The position numbers and the translations under genes are program-made. The notes beneath the pieces are model-generated. The model had not been told where the DNA came from and did no database searches. It worked only from the letters and a program-made list of their open reading frames with translations. Shown here piece by piece: positions 1-7,119 of a DNA stretch of 17,253 bases (position 1 is its first letter; the number at the start of each line of letters is the position of its first letter). The stretch is from JBAYHA01 sp964605975. Lineage in GTDB: Bacteria; Patescibacteriota; Patescibacteriia; UBA11705; JABHMO01. The stretch spans positions 1 through 17,253 of the forward strand of contig CAZSER010000012.1 of assembly GCA_964605975.1 (NCBI GenBank), read 5' to 3'.

Positions 1-356
1 CCAAACCCATGATCAAGAATTCCATCGCCCGAAAGATGGACAGGTAATTTGGTTTCATTTAATTTTCTAAGTTCATTGATAAAAACAATATCAGATTGAT
101 ATTCGGCTTTCGTTGAAAAATCACCAAAATCTCCAAATCCACAAGAATATTCCGCCTTCATATTAATTAAAAAATTTTTATTTATTTTATTCCCGTGAGG
201 AGATATAATTACCAATGTCTCAATTCCCGAAGAAATTATCTTCTTATTAAAACTTTCCAAAGACTTAACTGTTTTTTTAAGTTTTTCGGAATGTTCTTTC
301 CCAATTGTTTTTACTAACAATGGAGAATGGGGGACAATACCTGCAAAATTTATCAT
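1..356 (-). CDS. Class III extradiol dioxygenase (LigB/DODA-like) homologue, N-terminal part
   Basis: This reading frame is open from an ATG at 356 to the left edge, so only the first 118 codons are visible and the C-terminal half lies outside the window. The protein begins MINFAGIVPHSPLL, followed by VIISPHGN near residue 52 and LSGDGILDHGFG at the end of the visible part. These match the conserved patches of the LigB/DODA superfamily, in which the histidines of the PHSP and SPHG segments lie at a non-haem iron or metal site. The LDHG segment is also common to that superfamily. Members include ring-cleaving dioxygenases and the Memo-type proteins, which need not be enzymes, so the substrate is unknown. 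It starts 9 bases after the stop codon of the exported protein upstream, so the two are probably cotranscribed. There is no Shine-Dalgarno sequence. The family call is fairly secure; the reaction is not. Confidence 0.72.
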   Translation of the reverse strand, partial: MINFAGIVPHSPLLVKTIGKEHSEKLKKTVKSLESFNKKIISSGIETLVIISPHGNKINKNFLINMKAEYSCGFGDFGDFSTKAEYQSDIVFINELRKLNETKLPVHLSGDGILDHGF

Positions 357-365
357 AAAAAATTT

Positions 366-1739
366 CTAATTTTTATAATCTAATTCTAAAACTTCTCCCA
401 ACGCTAAATCCGCCAAACTCTCCACCGAAACTGTTAAAATATTTTTCCAAGAATAGCCTAAACTATTAAAAACCTTTTCATCTTGAATAGGCTGTTTTTT
501 ACCATTAGATATAACAAAAACAGTTGGTGAATTTTTGGTTTTTACCAAATTGCCATCTTTTAACTTGACAGCTTCGCCATCAACTAATTTTTGTAGGACA
601 TCTTCTCCCACTGAATAAAGTTTTTCTTTTGGATAATTTATTTTTAAGATGTCTCTGGTCTTTATAGGGTATTTAATCCCACTTTCCACATAAAAAACAG
701 CTCCCGTTTTGTTATTTTGAAGTAAAGCTCCCATAGGATAAGAATCTTGTAGCGTAATTATCTTACCCATTGTAAAAGTTGATAACTCAAAATCTAATAT
801 AGGCTCAAACTCCTCTGGATTATAACCAATTGTTCTTACCACCTCCATAGATTCAAATGGTCGTAAAACATCATCCACCAACAAATAAACCTTTTTTTGA
901 CCGTCAACTAACAAACTATAGTTAGGATATTTAATAGGAACACCCAATGGATATTTTTCTAATTCTGATTTTGAGACTTTGATAATATCTTGACTACCAA
1001 AACGACTAATCAACGCGGATTTATTCAAAAAAGGTCTTCTAGTTCCATCTTTAATTAACCAAACGCCTGGTTCTCCACCAACCTGTAAAAGAGTTCCATC
1101 CGGATATTTTTGACTAAACCAACGATTCCAAATTTTCCAGAAATTTAAATTACCCAAGAGGTGAGGCGTATAATTATAAAGATTTGCCGTTGCTTGGTTA
1201 GCGATGGTAATTAGTTGTCCACTAATCGGATAAGTTCCTCCTTTTACTTTTAGCCAACCATTATTAGCATTATCGACATACCATCTTTGCAGAGCAGCGG
1301 AACTGTCCACCTGTTTACCAAATCCACGAAATTTTACCAAAGCTGGATCATTCATATCACAACTATCACAAACACCATAACCAGTTGCCCAATCATACTG
1401 TTTTTGCGAAGGATCGGAATCTTCAACCAAACTTTGTTCTTTTTGCAAAGTGACTAAAATAAATTTTGGATTAACCTTATGTTCTTGTGAGGCATTGAAA
1501 ATTATCTCTGAAGCAGGTTTTAACTGTCCATTTTTGTCCGTTGCCACATAGTGATGCAATGTTCCATTTCGTTTCTCCAAAAAATTTTGGATTGCCTTTA
1601 AATCCATAGATTCATAATCAAAAAGATCACTATCATCAAGTATTCGAGAACTATTAAACTCTAAAGCAAATAAAGCAGTTGGCAGGGAACTGACTACTCC
1701 AAAAACAACTAAAAAAAGAGAAAAAATAAGTCTATTCAT
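366..1739 (-). CDS. Exported lysozyme-like protein with four C-terminal surface repeats
   Basis: The 457-residue protein begins with a signal peptide (MNRLIF, then a hydrophobic stretch to about residue 25). Residues 30-210 form a domain with PKFILVTLQKEQSLVE (about 91-106) and YDWATGYGVCDSC (115-127). This layout suggests a lysozyme- or glucosaminidase-like fold, with Glu101 as the candidate acid and Cys124/Cys127 as a possible disulfide or metal pair. Residues 216-452 hold four degenerate repeats of about 55-60 residues with the pattern Gly-x-Leu-Leu, then (V/A)-(W/Y/F)-(L/Y/V)-(I/L/V), then a turn, then (R/K/Q)-P-(F/I), then a (F/I)-x-x-(L/I/F)-(G/N)-Y-like core. Such repeats are usual in wall- or surface-attached proteins. 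I infer that it binds or remodels the cell surface, its own or a partner's. A TATAAT box ends only 8 bases before the ATG, so the mRNA may be leaderless. It precedes the LigB-like gene. The enzyme activity is a guess. Confidence 0.72.
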   Translation of the reverse strand: MNRLIFSLFLVVFGVVSSLPTALFALEFNSSRILDDSDLFDYESMDLKAIQNFLEKRNGTLHHYVATDKNGQLKPASEIIFNASQEHKVNPKFILVTLQKEQSLVEDSDPSQKQYDWATGYGVCDSCDMNDPALVKFRGFGKQVDSSAALQRWYVDNANNGWLKVKGGTYPISGQLITIANQATANLYNYTPHLLGNLNFWKIWNRWFSQKYPDGTLLQVGGEPGVWLIKDGTRRPFLNKSALISRFGSQDIIKVSKSELEKYPLGVPIKYPNYSLLVDGQKKVYLLVDDVLRPFESMEVVRTIGYNPEEFEPILDFELSTFTMGKIITLQDSYPMGALLQNNKTGAVFYVESGIKYPIKTRDILKINYPKEKLYSVGEDVLQKLVDGEAVKLKDGNLVKTKNSPTVFVISNGKKQPIQDEKVFNSLGYSWKNILTVSVESLADLALGEVLELDYKN

Positions 1740-1747
1740 ATGTTCTT

Positions 1748-1776
1748 ATTATAACAAAAAAATCCGCGCCATTCAA
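1748..1776 (-). promoter_or_regulatory. Sigma70-type promoter of the exported lysozyme-like protein
   Basis: On the minus strand a TTGAAT (1771-1776) lies exactly 17 bases before a perfect TATAAT (1748-1753). The -35 box is the loop of the clpB terminator hairpin. Transcription should start about 7 bases past the -10 box, at or within a few bases of the ATG at 1739, leaving essentially no leader. Confidence 0.55.
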
Positions 1777-1790
1777 GCGCGGATTTTTTT
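1756..1790 (-). terminator. Intrinsic terminator of clpB
   Basis: AATCCGCGC (1761-1769) pairs with GCGCGGATT (1777-1785) around a 7-base loop, flanked by A5 on one side and T7 on the other, so it can work in both directions. The clpB stop codon (1789-1791) lies inside the flanking run, directly at the stem. Confidence 0.85.
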
Positions 1791-4416
1791 ATTTAGTTGA
1801 AGTTATAATAACCCTTTTATTCTTATAATCAATTTTTACTTTGTTTTTAACTTTATTCTCAATTAACTTCAAAGCCAGTTCATCTAAAATTTTCGTTTGG
1901 ATCAATCTTTTAAGCGGTCTAGCTCCAAATTGGGGATCATAACCTTCTTCTGCTAAGCCGTCTTTGACTGCCTCAGAAAAAGAGATCTCTATTTCTTTTT
2001 CTTTTAGTCGTTCTTCTACTTTTTCTAGTTGTAAATCAACAATTTGTTTAATGTCTTCTCTGTTTAAAGCTTCAAAAATAATAATCTCATCAATTCTATT
2101 CAAAAACTCTGGACGAAAATGGTCCTTTAATTTTGCTAGAATTTTTTGGTCAGTACTTTCTTTTTGTGAAATTTCTTTATTACCAAACCCCAGAGAACTC
2201 TTGGTCAATGACTCTAGAATTGTATCACTCCCGATGTTTGAAGTCATGATAATAATAGAATTCTTAAAATTAACAACCCTTCCTTTGGCGTCAGTTAATC
2301 GACCATCATCTAGCATCTGCAATAAAGTATTAAAAACCTCTGGATGAGCTTTTTCGACTTCATCAAAAAGAATTACTGAATAAGGTCTTCTTCTTATCTT
2401 GTCAGTAAGTTGACCTCCTTCATCATAACCAACATAACCGGGGGGGGAGCCAATCAATTTGGAAACGGAATGTTTTTCCATAAATTCAGACATATCTACA
2501 CGGACAACAGCATCTTCACTGTTAAACATAAATTCTGCTAACGCCTTCGCTAATTCCGTTTTTCCAACACCGGTTGGACCAAGAAACAAAAATGATCCAA
2601 TTGGTCTATTTTCTTCTGAAAGTCCAGCCCTTGATCTTCTTAAAGCATTACTTACCGCCGAAATTGCTTTCTTTTGTCCAATCACTCTTGAACTTAGTTC
2701 CTCTTCTGCTTTGACTAATTTCTCTGCTTCACTTTGGAGCATTTTGGAAACCGGGATTCCGGTCCACTTAGAAACAACACCCGCAATATCTTCGGGCATA
2801 ACTTCCTCTTTGAGAATTTTTCTACCACCTGGACCGGATTGAACTTTTCGCAAACGAGCTTGTAGATCTTTGATCGATTTTTCTAATTCTGGAATTTTTC
2901 CATAACGAATTTCCGCCACCTTCTCATACTCTGCTTTTCTTTCTAAAATTTCTGACTCTTGACGAAAAATATCTATATTCTTTTTGCTTTCTTGAATTTG
3001 ACCAATTAACTCTCGTTCCTTTTTCCAATGAATTTCCAGCTGGTTAGCTTTTTCCTTGTAATCACTAAGTTCTTTTTCGATCTCTTCTAGTTTTTTGTCA
3101 TTATGAATAGATTTCTCTCTGGAAATTGCTTGTTTTTCAATTTCCAGTTTCATTATTTTTCTTTTGAGATCATCCAACTCAGTTGGCAAACTGTTTAACT
3201 CAATCCGTAAAGCGGAAGTGGCTTCATCAATCAAATCAATTGCTTTATCTGGTAAAAACCGATCAGTAATATATTTCTGTGAAAGTTTGGCTGCCGAAAC
3301 AATGGCATCATCAGTAATTCTAACTCCATGATGAACTTCATATTTTTCTTTGATTCCACGCAAAATAGCAATCGTATCATCCAAGCTAGGCTCAACAACC
3401 AAAACAGGCTGAAAGCGTCTTTCTAGCGCTGCATCTTTTTCGATATATTTCTGATATTCTTTTAAGGTTGTCGCCCCCACACAATGAAGTTCTCCTCTTG
3501 CCAAAGCAGGTTTTAACATATTACTAGCATCCAAACTACCCTCAATTGAACCTGCTCCAACAATAGTATGTAATTCATCGATAAAAACAATATATTTTTC
3601 TTTTTGTTTTTTTATTTCTTGCATTATTGTTTTTAGTCTTTCTTCAAACTCACCGCGAAACTTACTTCCGGCAACAATAGAACCGATATCCAAACTCAAA
3701 ACTTCTTTGTTGCGTAAATTTTCGGGGACATCGCCACTAACAATTCGCTGTGCCAGACCCTCCGCAATGGCTGTTTTTCCGACACCAGGCTCTCCAATTA
3801 AAACTGGATTATTTTTTGTTCTTCTGGAAAGGACTTGTAAAACCCGACGAATTTCTTCATCTCGACCAATAATTGGATCTAATTTTTCTTGTCTAGCCTC
3901 ATCAGTTAGATTGGTAGTAAACTTATTTAAAACATTCATTTTGTTCTCTGGATCGGGACTGTCAACTTTTTGCGAACCTCTGACTTCTACTAAAATTTTA
4001 AGCACTGTTTCATAATCAACCCGATAAATTCGCAAAATTTCTGAAGCCAAAGAATCAACTTTTAGCAACGCCAAAAAAAGATGCTCGGTGCTAACAAACT
4101 CATCTCCCATTTTTTTGGATTCTTTATCAGCATTTATTAAGGTATAGTTCATCGGAGCAGTAACATGAACTTGACCATCGGGCGCATTCATCTTTCCTTT
4201 TGGTAGACGAGAAACAGCGCCTTGAACTTGTTCTATAATTTGCTCTATTGGCATTTCTAGTTTCCGCAAAACGGTTAGAACAATACTTTCCTCTTGATTT
4301 AAAAGCGCAAAAAGTAAGTGCAAAGAGTCAATTTGGGGATTATGATTTTCAAAAGCCAAAGCTTGAGCTTCTTGCAAGGCTTCTTGTGAATTATTCGTAA
4401 ATTTTCTAATATCCAT
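1789..4416 (-). CDS. clpB: ATP-dependent disaggregase ClpB
   Basis: ClpB is a hexameric AAA+ chaperone that pulls polypeptides out of aggregates together with DnaK. From the start MDIRKFTNN the protein has 875 residues, normal for the family. It shows two Clp N-terminal repeats (1-145), Walker A GEPGVGKT (208-215) and Walker B IVFIDELHTI (276-285) of the first ATPase ring, and a coiled-coil middle domain (about 405-525) that separates ClpB from ClpA and ClpC. The second ring has GPTGVGKT (613-620), pore loop GSPPGYVGYDEGG (656-668) and VILFDEVEKA (681-690). The frame is open for 29 more codons up to an ATG at 4503, but that stretch contains the promoter and the CIRCE operator and its translation is unlike any ClpB N-terminus. 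I therefore place the start at 4416. No Shine-Dalgarno sequence precedes it. It is divergent from thpR and ends in its own terminator. Confidence 0.97.
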   Translation of the reverse strand: MDIRKFTNNSQEALQEAQALAFENHNPQIDSLHLLFALLNQEESIVLTVLRKLEMPIEQIIEQVQGAVSRLPKGKMNAPDGQVHVTAPMNYTLINADKESKKMGDEFVSTEHLFLALLKVDSLASEILRIYRVDYETVLKILVEVRGSQKVDSPDPENKMNVLNKFTTNLTDEARQEKLDPIIGRDEEIRRVLQVLSRRTKNNPVLIGEPGVGKTAIAEGLAQRIVSGDVPENLRNKEVLSLDIGSIVAGSKFRGEFEERLKTIMQEIKKQKEKYIVFIDELHTIVGAGSIEGSLDASNMLKPALARGELHCVGATTLKEYQKYIEKDAALERRFQPVLVVEPSLDDTIAILRGIKEKYEVHHGVRITDDAIVSAAKLSQKYITDRFLPDKAIDLIDEATSALRIELNSLPTELDDLKRKIMKLEIEKQAISREKSIHNDKKLEEIEKELSDYKEKANQLEIHWKKERELIGQIQESKKNIDIFRQESEILERKAEYEKVAEIRYGKIPELEKSIKDLQARLRKVQSGPGGRKILKEEVMPEDIAGVVSKWTGIPVSKMLQSEAEKLVKAEEELSSRVIGQKKAISAVSNALRRSRAGLSEENRPIGSFLFLGPTGVGKTELAKALAEFMFNSEDAVVRVDMSEFMEKHSVSKLIGSPPGYVGYDEGGQLTDKIRRRPYSVILFDEVEKAHPEVFNTLLQMLDDGRLTDAKGRVVNFKNSIIIMTSNIGSDTILESLTKSSLGFGNKEISQKESTDQKILAKLKDHFRPEFLNRIDEIIIFEALNREDIKQIVDLQLEKVEERLKEKEIEISFSEAVKDGLAEEGYDPQFGARPLKRLIQTKILDELALKLIENKVKNKVKIDYKNKRVIITSTK

Positions 4417-4439
4417 ATTTTTGTTATATTTATAAGCTT

Positions 4440-4466
4440 TTAGCAGTCTGTTGTGAAGAGTGCTAA
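4440..4466 (-). promoter_or_regulatory. CIRCE operator (HrcA binding site)
   Basis: On the minus strand TTAGCACTC (4458-4466) is followed by a 9-base spacer and GACTGCTAA (4440-4448). The CIRCE consensus is TTAGCACTC-N9-GAGTGCTAA, so one arm is perfect, the spacer is exact and the other arm has one mismatch. It overlaps the expected start of transcription of clpB, the classic position for repression by HrcA, which loses DNA affinity on heat shock. No hrcA gene is in the window. Confidence 0.92.
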
Positions 4467-4470
4467 TATC

Positions 4471-4499
4471 ATTATAAAAATAACTGCAAACTTTGTCAA
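4471..4499 (-). promoter_or_regulatory. Consensus sigma70-type promoter of clpB
   Basis: On the minus strand TTGACA (4494-4499) and TATAAT (4471-4476) are both perfect and 17 bases apart. The predicted start near 4464 falls inside the CIRCE operator and leaves a leader of about 48 bases before the ATG at 4416. This rules out translation from the upstream ATG at 4503. Confidence 0.9.
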
Positions 4500-4517
4500 T
4501 CATTAAAATTGTCTAAA

Positions 4518-4560
4518 TTTAGAGATGTGAATAACTAAAAAAATATTTCCCATCTCTGAA
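4518..4560. repeat. Inverted repeat between divergent clpB and thpR
   Basis: TTTAGAGATG (4518-4527) is matched by CATCTCTGAA (4551-4560), nine of ten positions complementary with one T-G pair, around 23 bases of AT-rich sequence. The left arm overlaps the 10-base palindrome at 4513-4522. It could be an operator for the thpR promoter or a chance repeat; nothing assigns it. Confidence 0.35.
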
Positions 4561-4573
4561 ACTTTAAATTTAG

Positions 4574-4602
4574 TTGCCTAAACGCTAGCAAACTGGTAAA
4601 AT
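4574..4602 (+). promoter_or_regulatory. Promoter of the thpR operon
   Basis: TTGCCT (4574-4579) and TAAAAT (4597-4602) are 17 bases apart, and a TG one base before the -10 box makes an extended -10. The predicted start near 4609 leaves only about 8-14 bases before the candidate ATG codons. Confidence 0.6.
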
Positions 4603-4616
4603 TATATTAACTAAAA

Positions 4617-5159
4617 ATGTTTATGCGTCTATTTTTTGCTATTCCAATAAGCGAAGAAATCAAAGATCTGCTAGAAGATCTTATTTTGTTGTTAGAAAAA
4701 AGAAATCCACGATCCCAAATAAAGTGGATAGAAAGAAATAATCTATATCTAACTTTGGCTTTTATCGAAAATTTTCCAGAAGAAAAAATTCCAGAACTAA
4801 TTCAAAAAGTTAAAAAAATAAAAACCAAACCAGACTTTTGGTTGTTAAAACTGGGGGAGTTAGGATTTTTTCCACCAAAAGGCCAAGCAAAAATATTTAA
4901 ACTTTCAGTCGAAGGGGAAATTGAAAAATTACAACAACTTCAATTAGAAATAAAAGACATCTTACGAGCTTTCTCTGTTGCTGTTGATGATAAACCTTTT
5001 ATTCCACATTTAACATTGGGTAGAATCCGCTCCCAAAGAGGACATTTAAGTAAAAAGGTTGATTTCGAAAATCTTTCTTTTGGTATAAAAAATTTCCAAT
5101 TACTTGAAAGTAAAATTATCAATGAGGAACAACAGTATCAAATTTTATTTAGTTTTTAA
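4617..5159 (+). CDS. thpR: RNA 2',3'-cyclic phosphodiesterase / 2'-5' RNA ligase family (ThpR-like), first catalytic His replaced
   Basis: The 180-residue protein has the length and order of the ThpR/LigT family, a 2H phosphoesterase fold that opens 2',3'-cyclic phosphates on RNA ends. It opens MRLFFAI, carries WIERNNLYLTLAF (37-49) at the first HxTx position, and has a typical second motif KPFIPHLTLGR (126-136) and a C-terminal strand (FQLLESKI). At the first motif the usual His is Tyr44 (codon TAT at 4746-4748), so one of the two catalytic histidines is missing; His131 remains. It may be inactive, may bind RNA only, or may have changed reaction. The family usually begins at MRLF, so the ATG at 4623 is as likely as that at 4617. 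The next gene starts 3 bases after its stop, so the two form an operon. Family assignment is firm; activity is doubtful. Confidence 0.88.
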   Translation: MFMRLFFAIPISEEIKDLLEDLILLLEKRNPRSQIKWIERNNLYLTLAFIENFPEEKIPELIQKVKKIKTKPDFWLLKLGELGFFPPKGQAKIFKLSVEGEIEKLQQLQLEIKDILRAFSVAVDDKPFIPHLTLGRIRSQRGHLSKKVDFENLSFGIKNFQLLESKIINEEQQYQILFSF

Positions 5160-5162
5160 TTT

Positions 5163-6362
5163 ATGACCGCTTCCAAAAGACCTCTAGAATTTAACAAAAA
5201 AGCAATTATACTTGGGACAAAGATAGATGATATTTCCCAACCTGAATTTCTAAAAAAAATAGAACAGTTTTTATTGTCAGAAAAACCGTCGATTATTTTC
5301 ACTCCAAATCCAGAAATTTGTTTAAAGGCCTCATTTGATCAAGATTATCGCAAAATTATTAACTCTGCTAATATCAATATTCCCGATGGGTTTGGACTTA
5401 AATTAGGCGCAAAAATTTTAGGAGAAAAATTAGAAAATAGGCTGACCGGTTCGGACATGGTAAAAAAGATCCTACAAAAATTTTCCTCTCAAAAATTGCG
5501 ACTGTTAATAGTTTTACGCCCAAACTCACTAACGCAAAAACCAGATTTAAATAAACTTTTTCAAAATGAATTTAACGGATGGGAACATTCTTCTTTTATC
5601 TTTACTACCGAAAATGATGAGAACAGTTTATTTAATGAAATAAATAAAACAGAACCTCATTTCATATTTCTGACAATTGGCGCACCAAAACAAGAAGAAT
5701 TAGCTTATAAAATTAGTAAATACTGTCCTGAATCAAAAATCATTATGGCCGTCGGAGGATCTTTTGATTTTTTGACCAACAAAATAACTCGTGCGCCACA
5801 AATAGTTCGCAACTTGGGAATGGAATGGTTGTATCGATTATACCAAGAGCCCAAAAGATTACCACGAATAAAAAATGCGACCATTGATTTTTTATTACGA
5901 GTTCATGACTGGAACAAACAAACAAAAACAAAGTTTCGTCCCAATGTTGTCGGTCTTATTTTTAATGAAGATGGAGAAATTTTAATTCAAAAAAGTCGTC
6001 GCTTTCATAATCACTGGCAGTTCCCACAAGGGGGCGTAGATAATAACGAAACGGAAGAAGAGGCCGTTTTTCGAGAAGTAGAAGAAGAACTATCAATCCA
6101 AAAAAACTGTTTGTCCATTACCCAAAAATTACCCGAAAAAAATCGTTATATATCTCCGCGCTATGGGCAACTTCTTCAAGGATACAAAGGACAAGAACAG
6201 ACTATTTTCTTTATGAAATATCATGACTCAAAGAAAACCTTTAATTATTCCAGTGAAAATAAAGAAGTTTTGGAGGCGAAATTTATTCCAATGGATCAAC
6301 TTACTCAAATCGTACACAAAGATCGTTTAAAAATTTGGCATATTGCCCAAAAATATATATAA
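5163..6362 (+). CDS. Fusion of WecG/TagA/CpsF glycosyltransferase and RppH-like Nudix hydrolase
   Basis: Residues 14-235 are a GT26 glycosyltransferase: TPNPE (47-51), IPDGFGL (73-79, with Asp75 the likely catalytic residue of the TagA family), GAPKQE (173-178), GGSFDFL (198-204) and EWLYRLYQEPKR (221-232). GT26 enzymes transfer ManNAc or a related sugar to a lipid carrier at the membrane in wall polymer or polysaccharide synthesis. Residues 258-399 are a Nudix domain of RppH type: RPNVVGLIFN, WQFPQGG (285-291), Nudix box from Gly290 to Ile312 with REVEEELSI (the usual Gly before the last residue is Ser311), and GQEQTIFFMKY. RppH removes pyrophosphate from RNA 5' ends, while relatives cleave dinucleoside polyphosphates. 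The frame is continuous through a linker (about 236-257), so it is a true fusion or a read error joining two adjacent genes. The Nudix half might hydrolyse a nucleotide-sugar or an mRNA cap. It lies 3 bases after thpR. Confidence 0.88.
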   Translation: MTASKRPLEFNKKAIILGTKIDDISQPEFLKKIEQFLLSEKPSIIFTPNPEICLKASFDQDYRKIINSANINIPDGFGLKLGAKILGEKLENRLTGSDMVKKILQKFSSQKLRLLIVLRPNSLTQKPDLNKLFQNEFNGWEHSSFIFTTENDENSLFNEINKTEPHFIFLTIGAPKQEELAYKISKYCPESKIIMAVGGSFDFLTNKITRAPQIVRNLGMEWLYRLYQEPKRLPRIKNATIDFLLRVHDWNKQTKTKFRPNVVGLIFNEDGEILIQKSRRFHNHWQFPQGGVDNNETEEEAVFREVEEELSIQKNCLSITQKLPEKNRYISPRYGQLLQGYKGQEQTIFFMKYHDSKKTFNYSSENKEVLEAKFIPMDQLTQIVHKDRLKIWHIAQKYI

Positions 6363-6363
6363 T
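6335..6363 (+). promoter_or_regulatory. Near-consensus promoter of the 44-codon ORF
   Basis: TTGGCA (6335-6340, one mismatch) and TATAAT (6358-6363, perfect) are 17 bases apart. The -10 box overlaps the stop codon of the fusion gene. The predicted start near 6370 gives a leader of about 17 bases and a transcript of about 180 bases to the next terminator. Confidence 0.7.
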
Positions 6364-6386
6364 CAAAAAAATTTTTATTAAAAACC

Positions 6387-6521
6387 ATGTTAACAACTAA
6401 AACAAAAAACTTAGTCAAGAAAAAAGATGACCAAAGTCGTCAAGCACAAAAAAGACCATTGACCTCAGCTCAAATCGCCAAAAAACTGAGGAATGAACAA
6501 CGACAAAAATACGCACAATAA
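6387..6521 (+). CDS. Small basic protein of 44 residues, unknown function
   Basis: The ORF begins MLTTKTKNLVKKKDD and ends LRNEQRQKYAQ. It has 9 Lys and 4 Arg against 3 acidic residues, no hydrophobic segment and no Cys, so it should be a soluble, strongly basic peptide, possibly bound to nucleic acid or the ribosome. The segment RPLTSAQIAKKLRNEQRQ looks helical. Support for a real gene comes from its surroundings: a near-consensus promoter 24 bases upstream of the ATG and a strong terminator 2 bases after the stop. No Shine-Dalgarno sequence is seen, as for most genes here. The alternative is that the 180-base transcript is a small RNA and the ORF is incidental. I do not recognise a family. 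Confidence 0.55.
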   Translation: MLTTKTKNLVKKKDDQSRQAQKRPLTSAQIAKKLRNEQRQKYAQ

Positions 6522-6523
6522 AA

Positions 6524-6549
6524 AAAACCGCTAAAGCGTTAGCGGTTTT
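6524..6549. terminator. Bidirectional terminator between convergent genes
   Basis: AAAACCGCTAA (6524-6534) pairs perfectly with TTAGCGGTTTT (6539-6549) around the 4-base loop AGCG. It ends the thpR operon and the 44-codon ORF on the plus strand. The stop codon of the convergent gene (6549-6551) touches its edge. Confidence 0.85.
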
Positions 6550-7091
6550 CAGTTTATCCAATAGTCAACTATATTTTCTTCATTTAATCTAGTTTCTACC
6601 TTTACTACATCAGTAAACGGAATTTGAACAGTTCTCTTAATCAACAAAAAATAGTTACGAACTTTATTTCTGACAAAGGAGTTTTTAAATAAAACAACAA
6701 AATCATCACTCACTGGAAAAGGCACAGCTGACAACTCGTTGTTAATTTGCACGGGGAAAAGCATCGAGTTTGCATAGGGAATAGTAGTTTTATTAACCAC
6801 CGCGAGCAGTTGAATAACTCCTGACCTTTCTTCAATGCAAATTCCCTCTAATTCCAAAAAGAAAGAAAAACTAACTGGCAGATCGCGAACATCCTTAATT
6901 ATTCGTGGTTTTTCTTGATAAAAAACGGCTCTAATCTCTTTGTCGTTAGGGAAATTATAACTACCATTAAGAGAATAAATAAAGGCTACTTTTTGACCAT
7001 TAAAAAAACCAGCAAAAACAAGTGATTCTCTGACTATTTTGATAATTAAGGGCGCAGTCAAAAAAAAGTGGCCAAAAATTTTTTGCAACAA
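6549..7091 (-). CDS. Unknown protein, probably frameshifted near its N-terminus
   Basis: The open frame gives 180 residues if it starts at a TTG (7091), with a TAG six bases before it. I do not recognise the protein. It has a hydrophobic N-terminal region (about residues 5-31, including FFLTAPLIIKIV and LVFAGFF) and then a strand-rich body with a Lys/Arg-containing C-terminus ending VDYWIN and a TGA stop. The expression signals do not fit this start. A consensus promoter and an AAGGAGG site point to ATGs at 7126 and 7122. The ATG at 7122 opens a frame (MHQGNNPLVVVAKNF) that meets the long frame only if one base is lost in the A6 run (7079-7084) or the T8 run (7060-7067). Corrected, the product would have about 190 residues with a continuous hydrophobic N-terminus. 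A sequencing error, a phase-variable tract or a programmed shift could each explain this. Confidence 0.55.
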   Translation of the reverse strand: MLQKIFGHFFLTAPLIIKIVRESLVFAGFFNGQKVAFIYSLNGSYNFPNDKEIRAVFYQEKPRIIKDVRDLPVSFSFFLELEGICIEERSGVIQLLAVVNKTTIPYANSMLFPVQINNELSAVPFPVSDDFVVLFKNSFVRNKVRNYFLLIKRTVQIPFTDVVKVETRLNEENIVDYWIN

Positions 7092-7119
7092 CCACTACCA
7101 ACGGGTTATTTCCTTGATG

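Noticed and set aside
2440..2447. Run of eight C in the coding strand of clpB as a phase-variable site
   Set aside because: It codes the invariant Ser-Pro-Pro-Gly of the pore loop, so the run is explained by protein constraint; no sign of switching.
4417..4503. The 29-codon N-terminal extension of clpB
   Set aside because: It contains the promoter and CIRCE operator and does not resemble a ClpB N-terminus.
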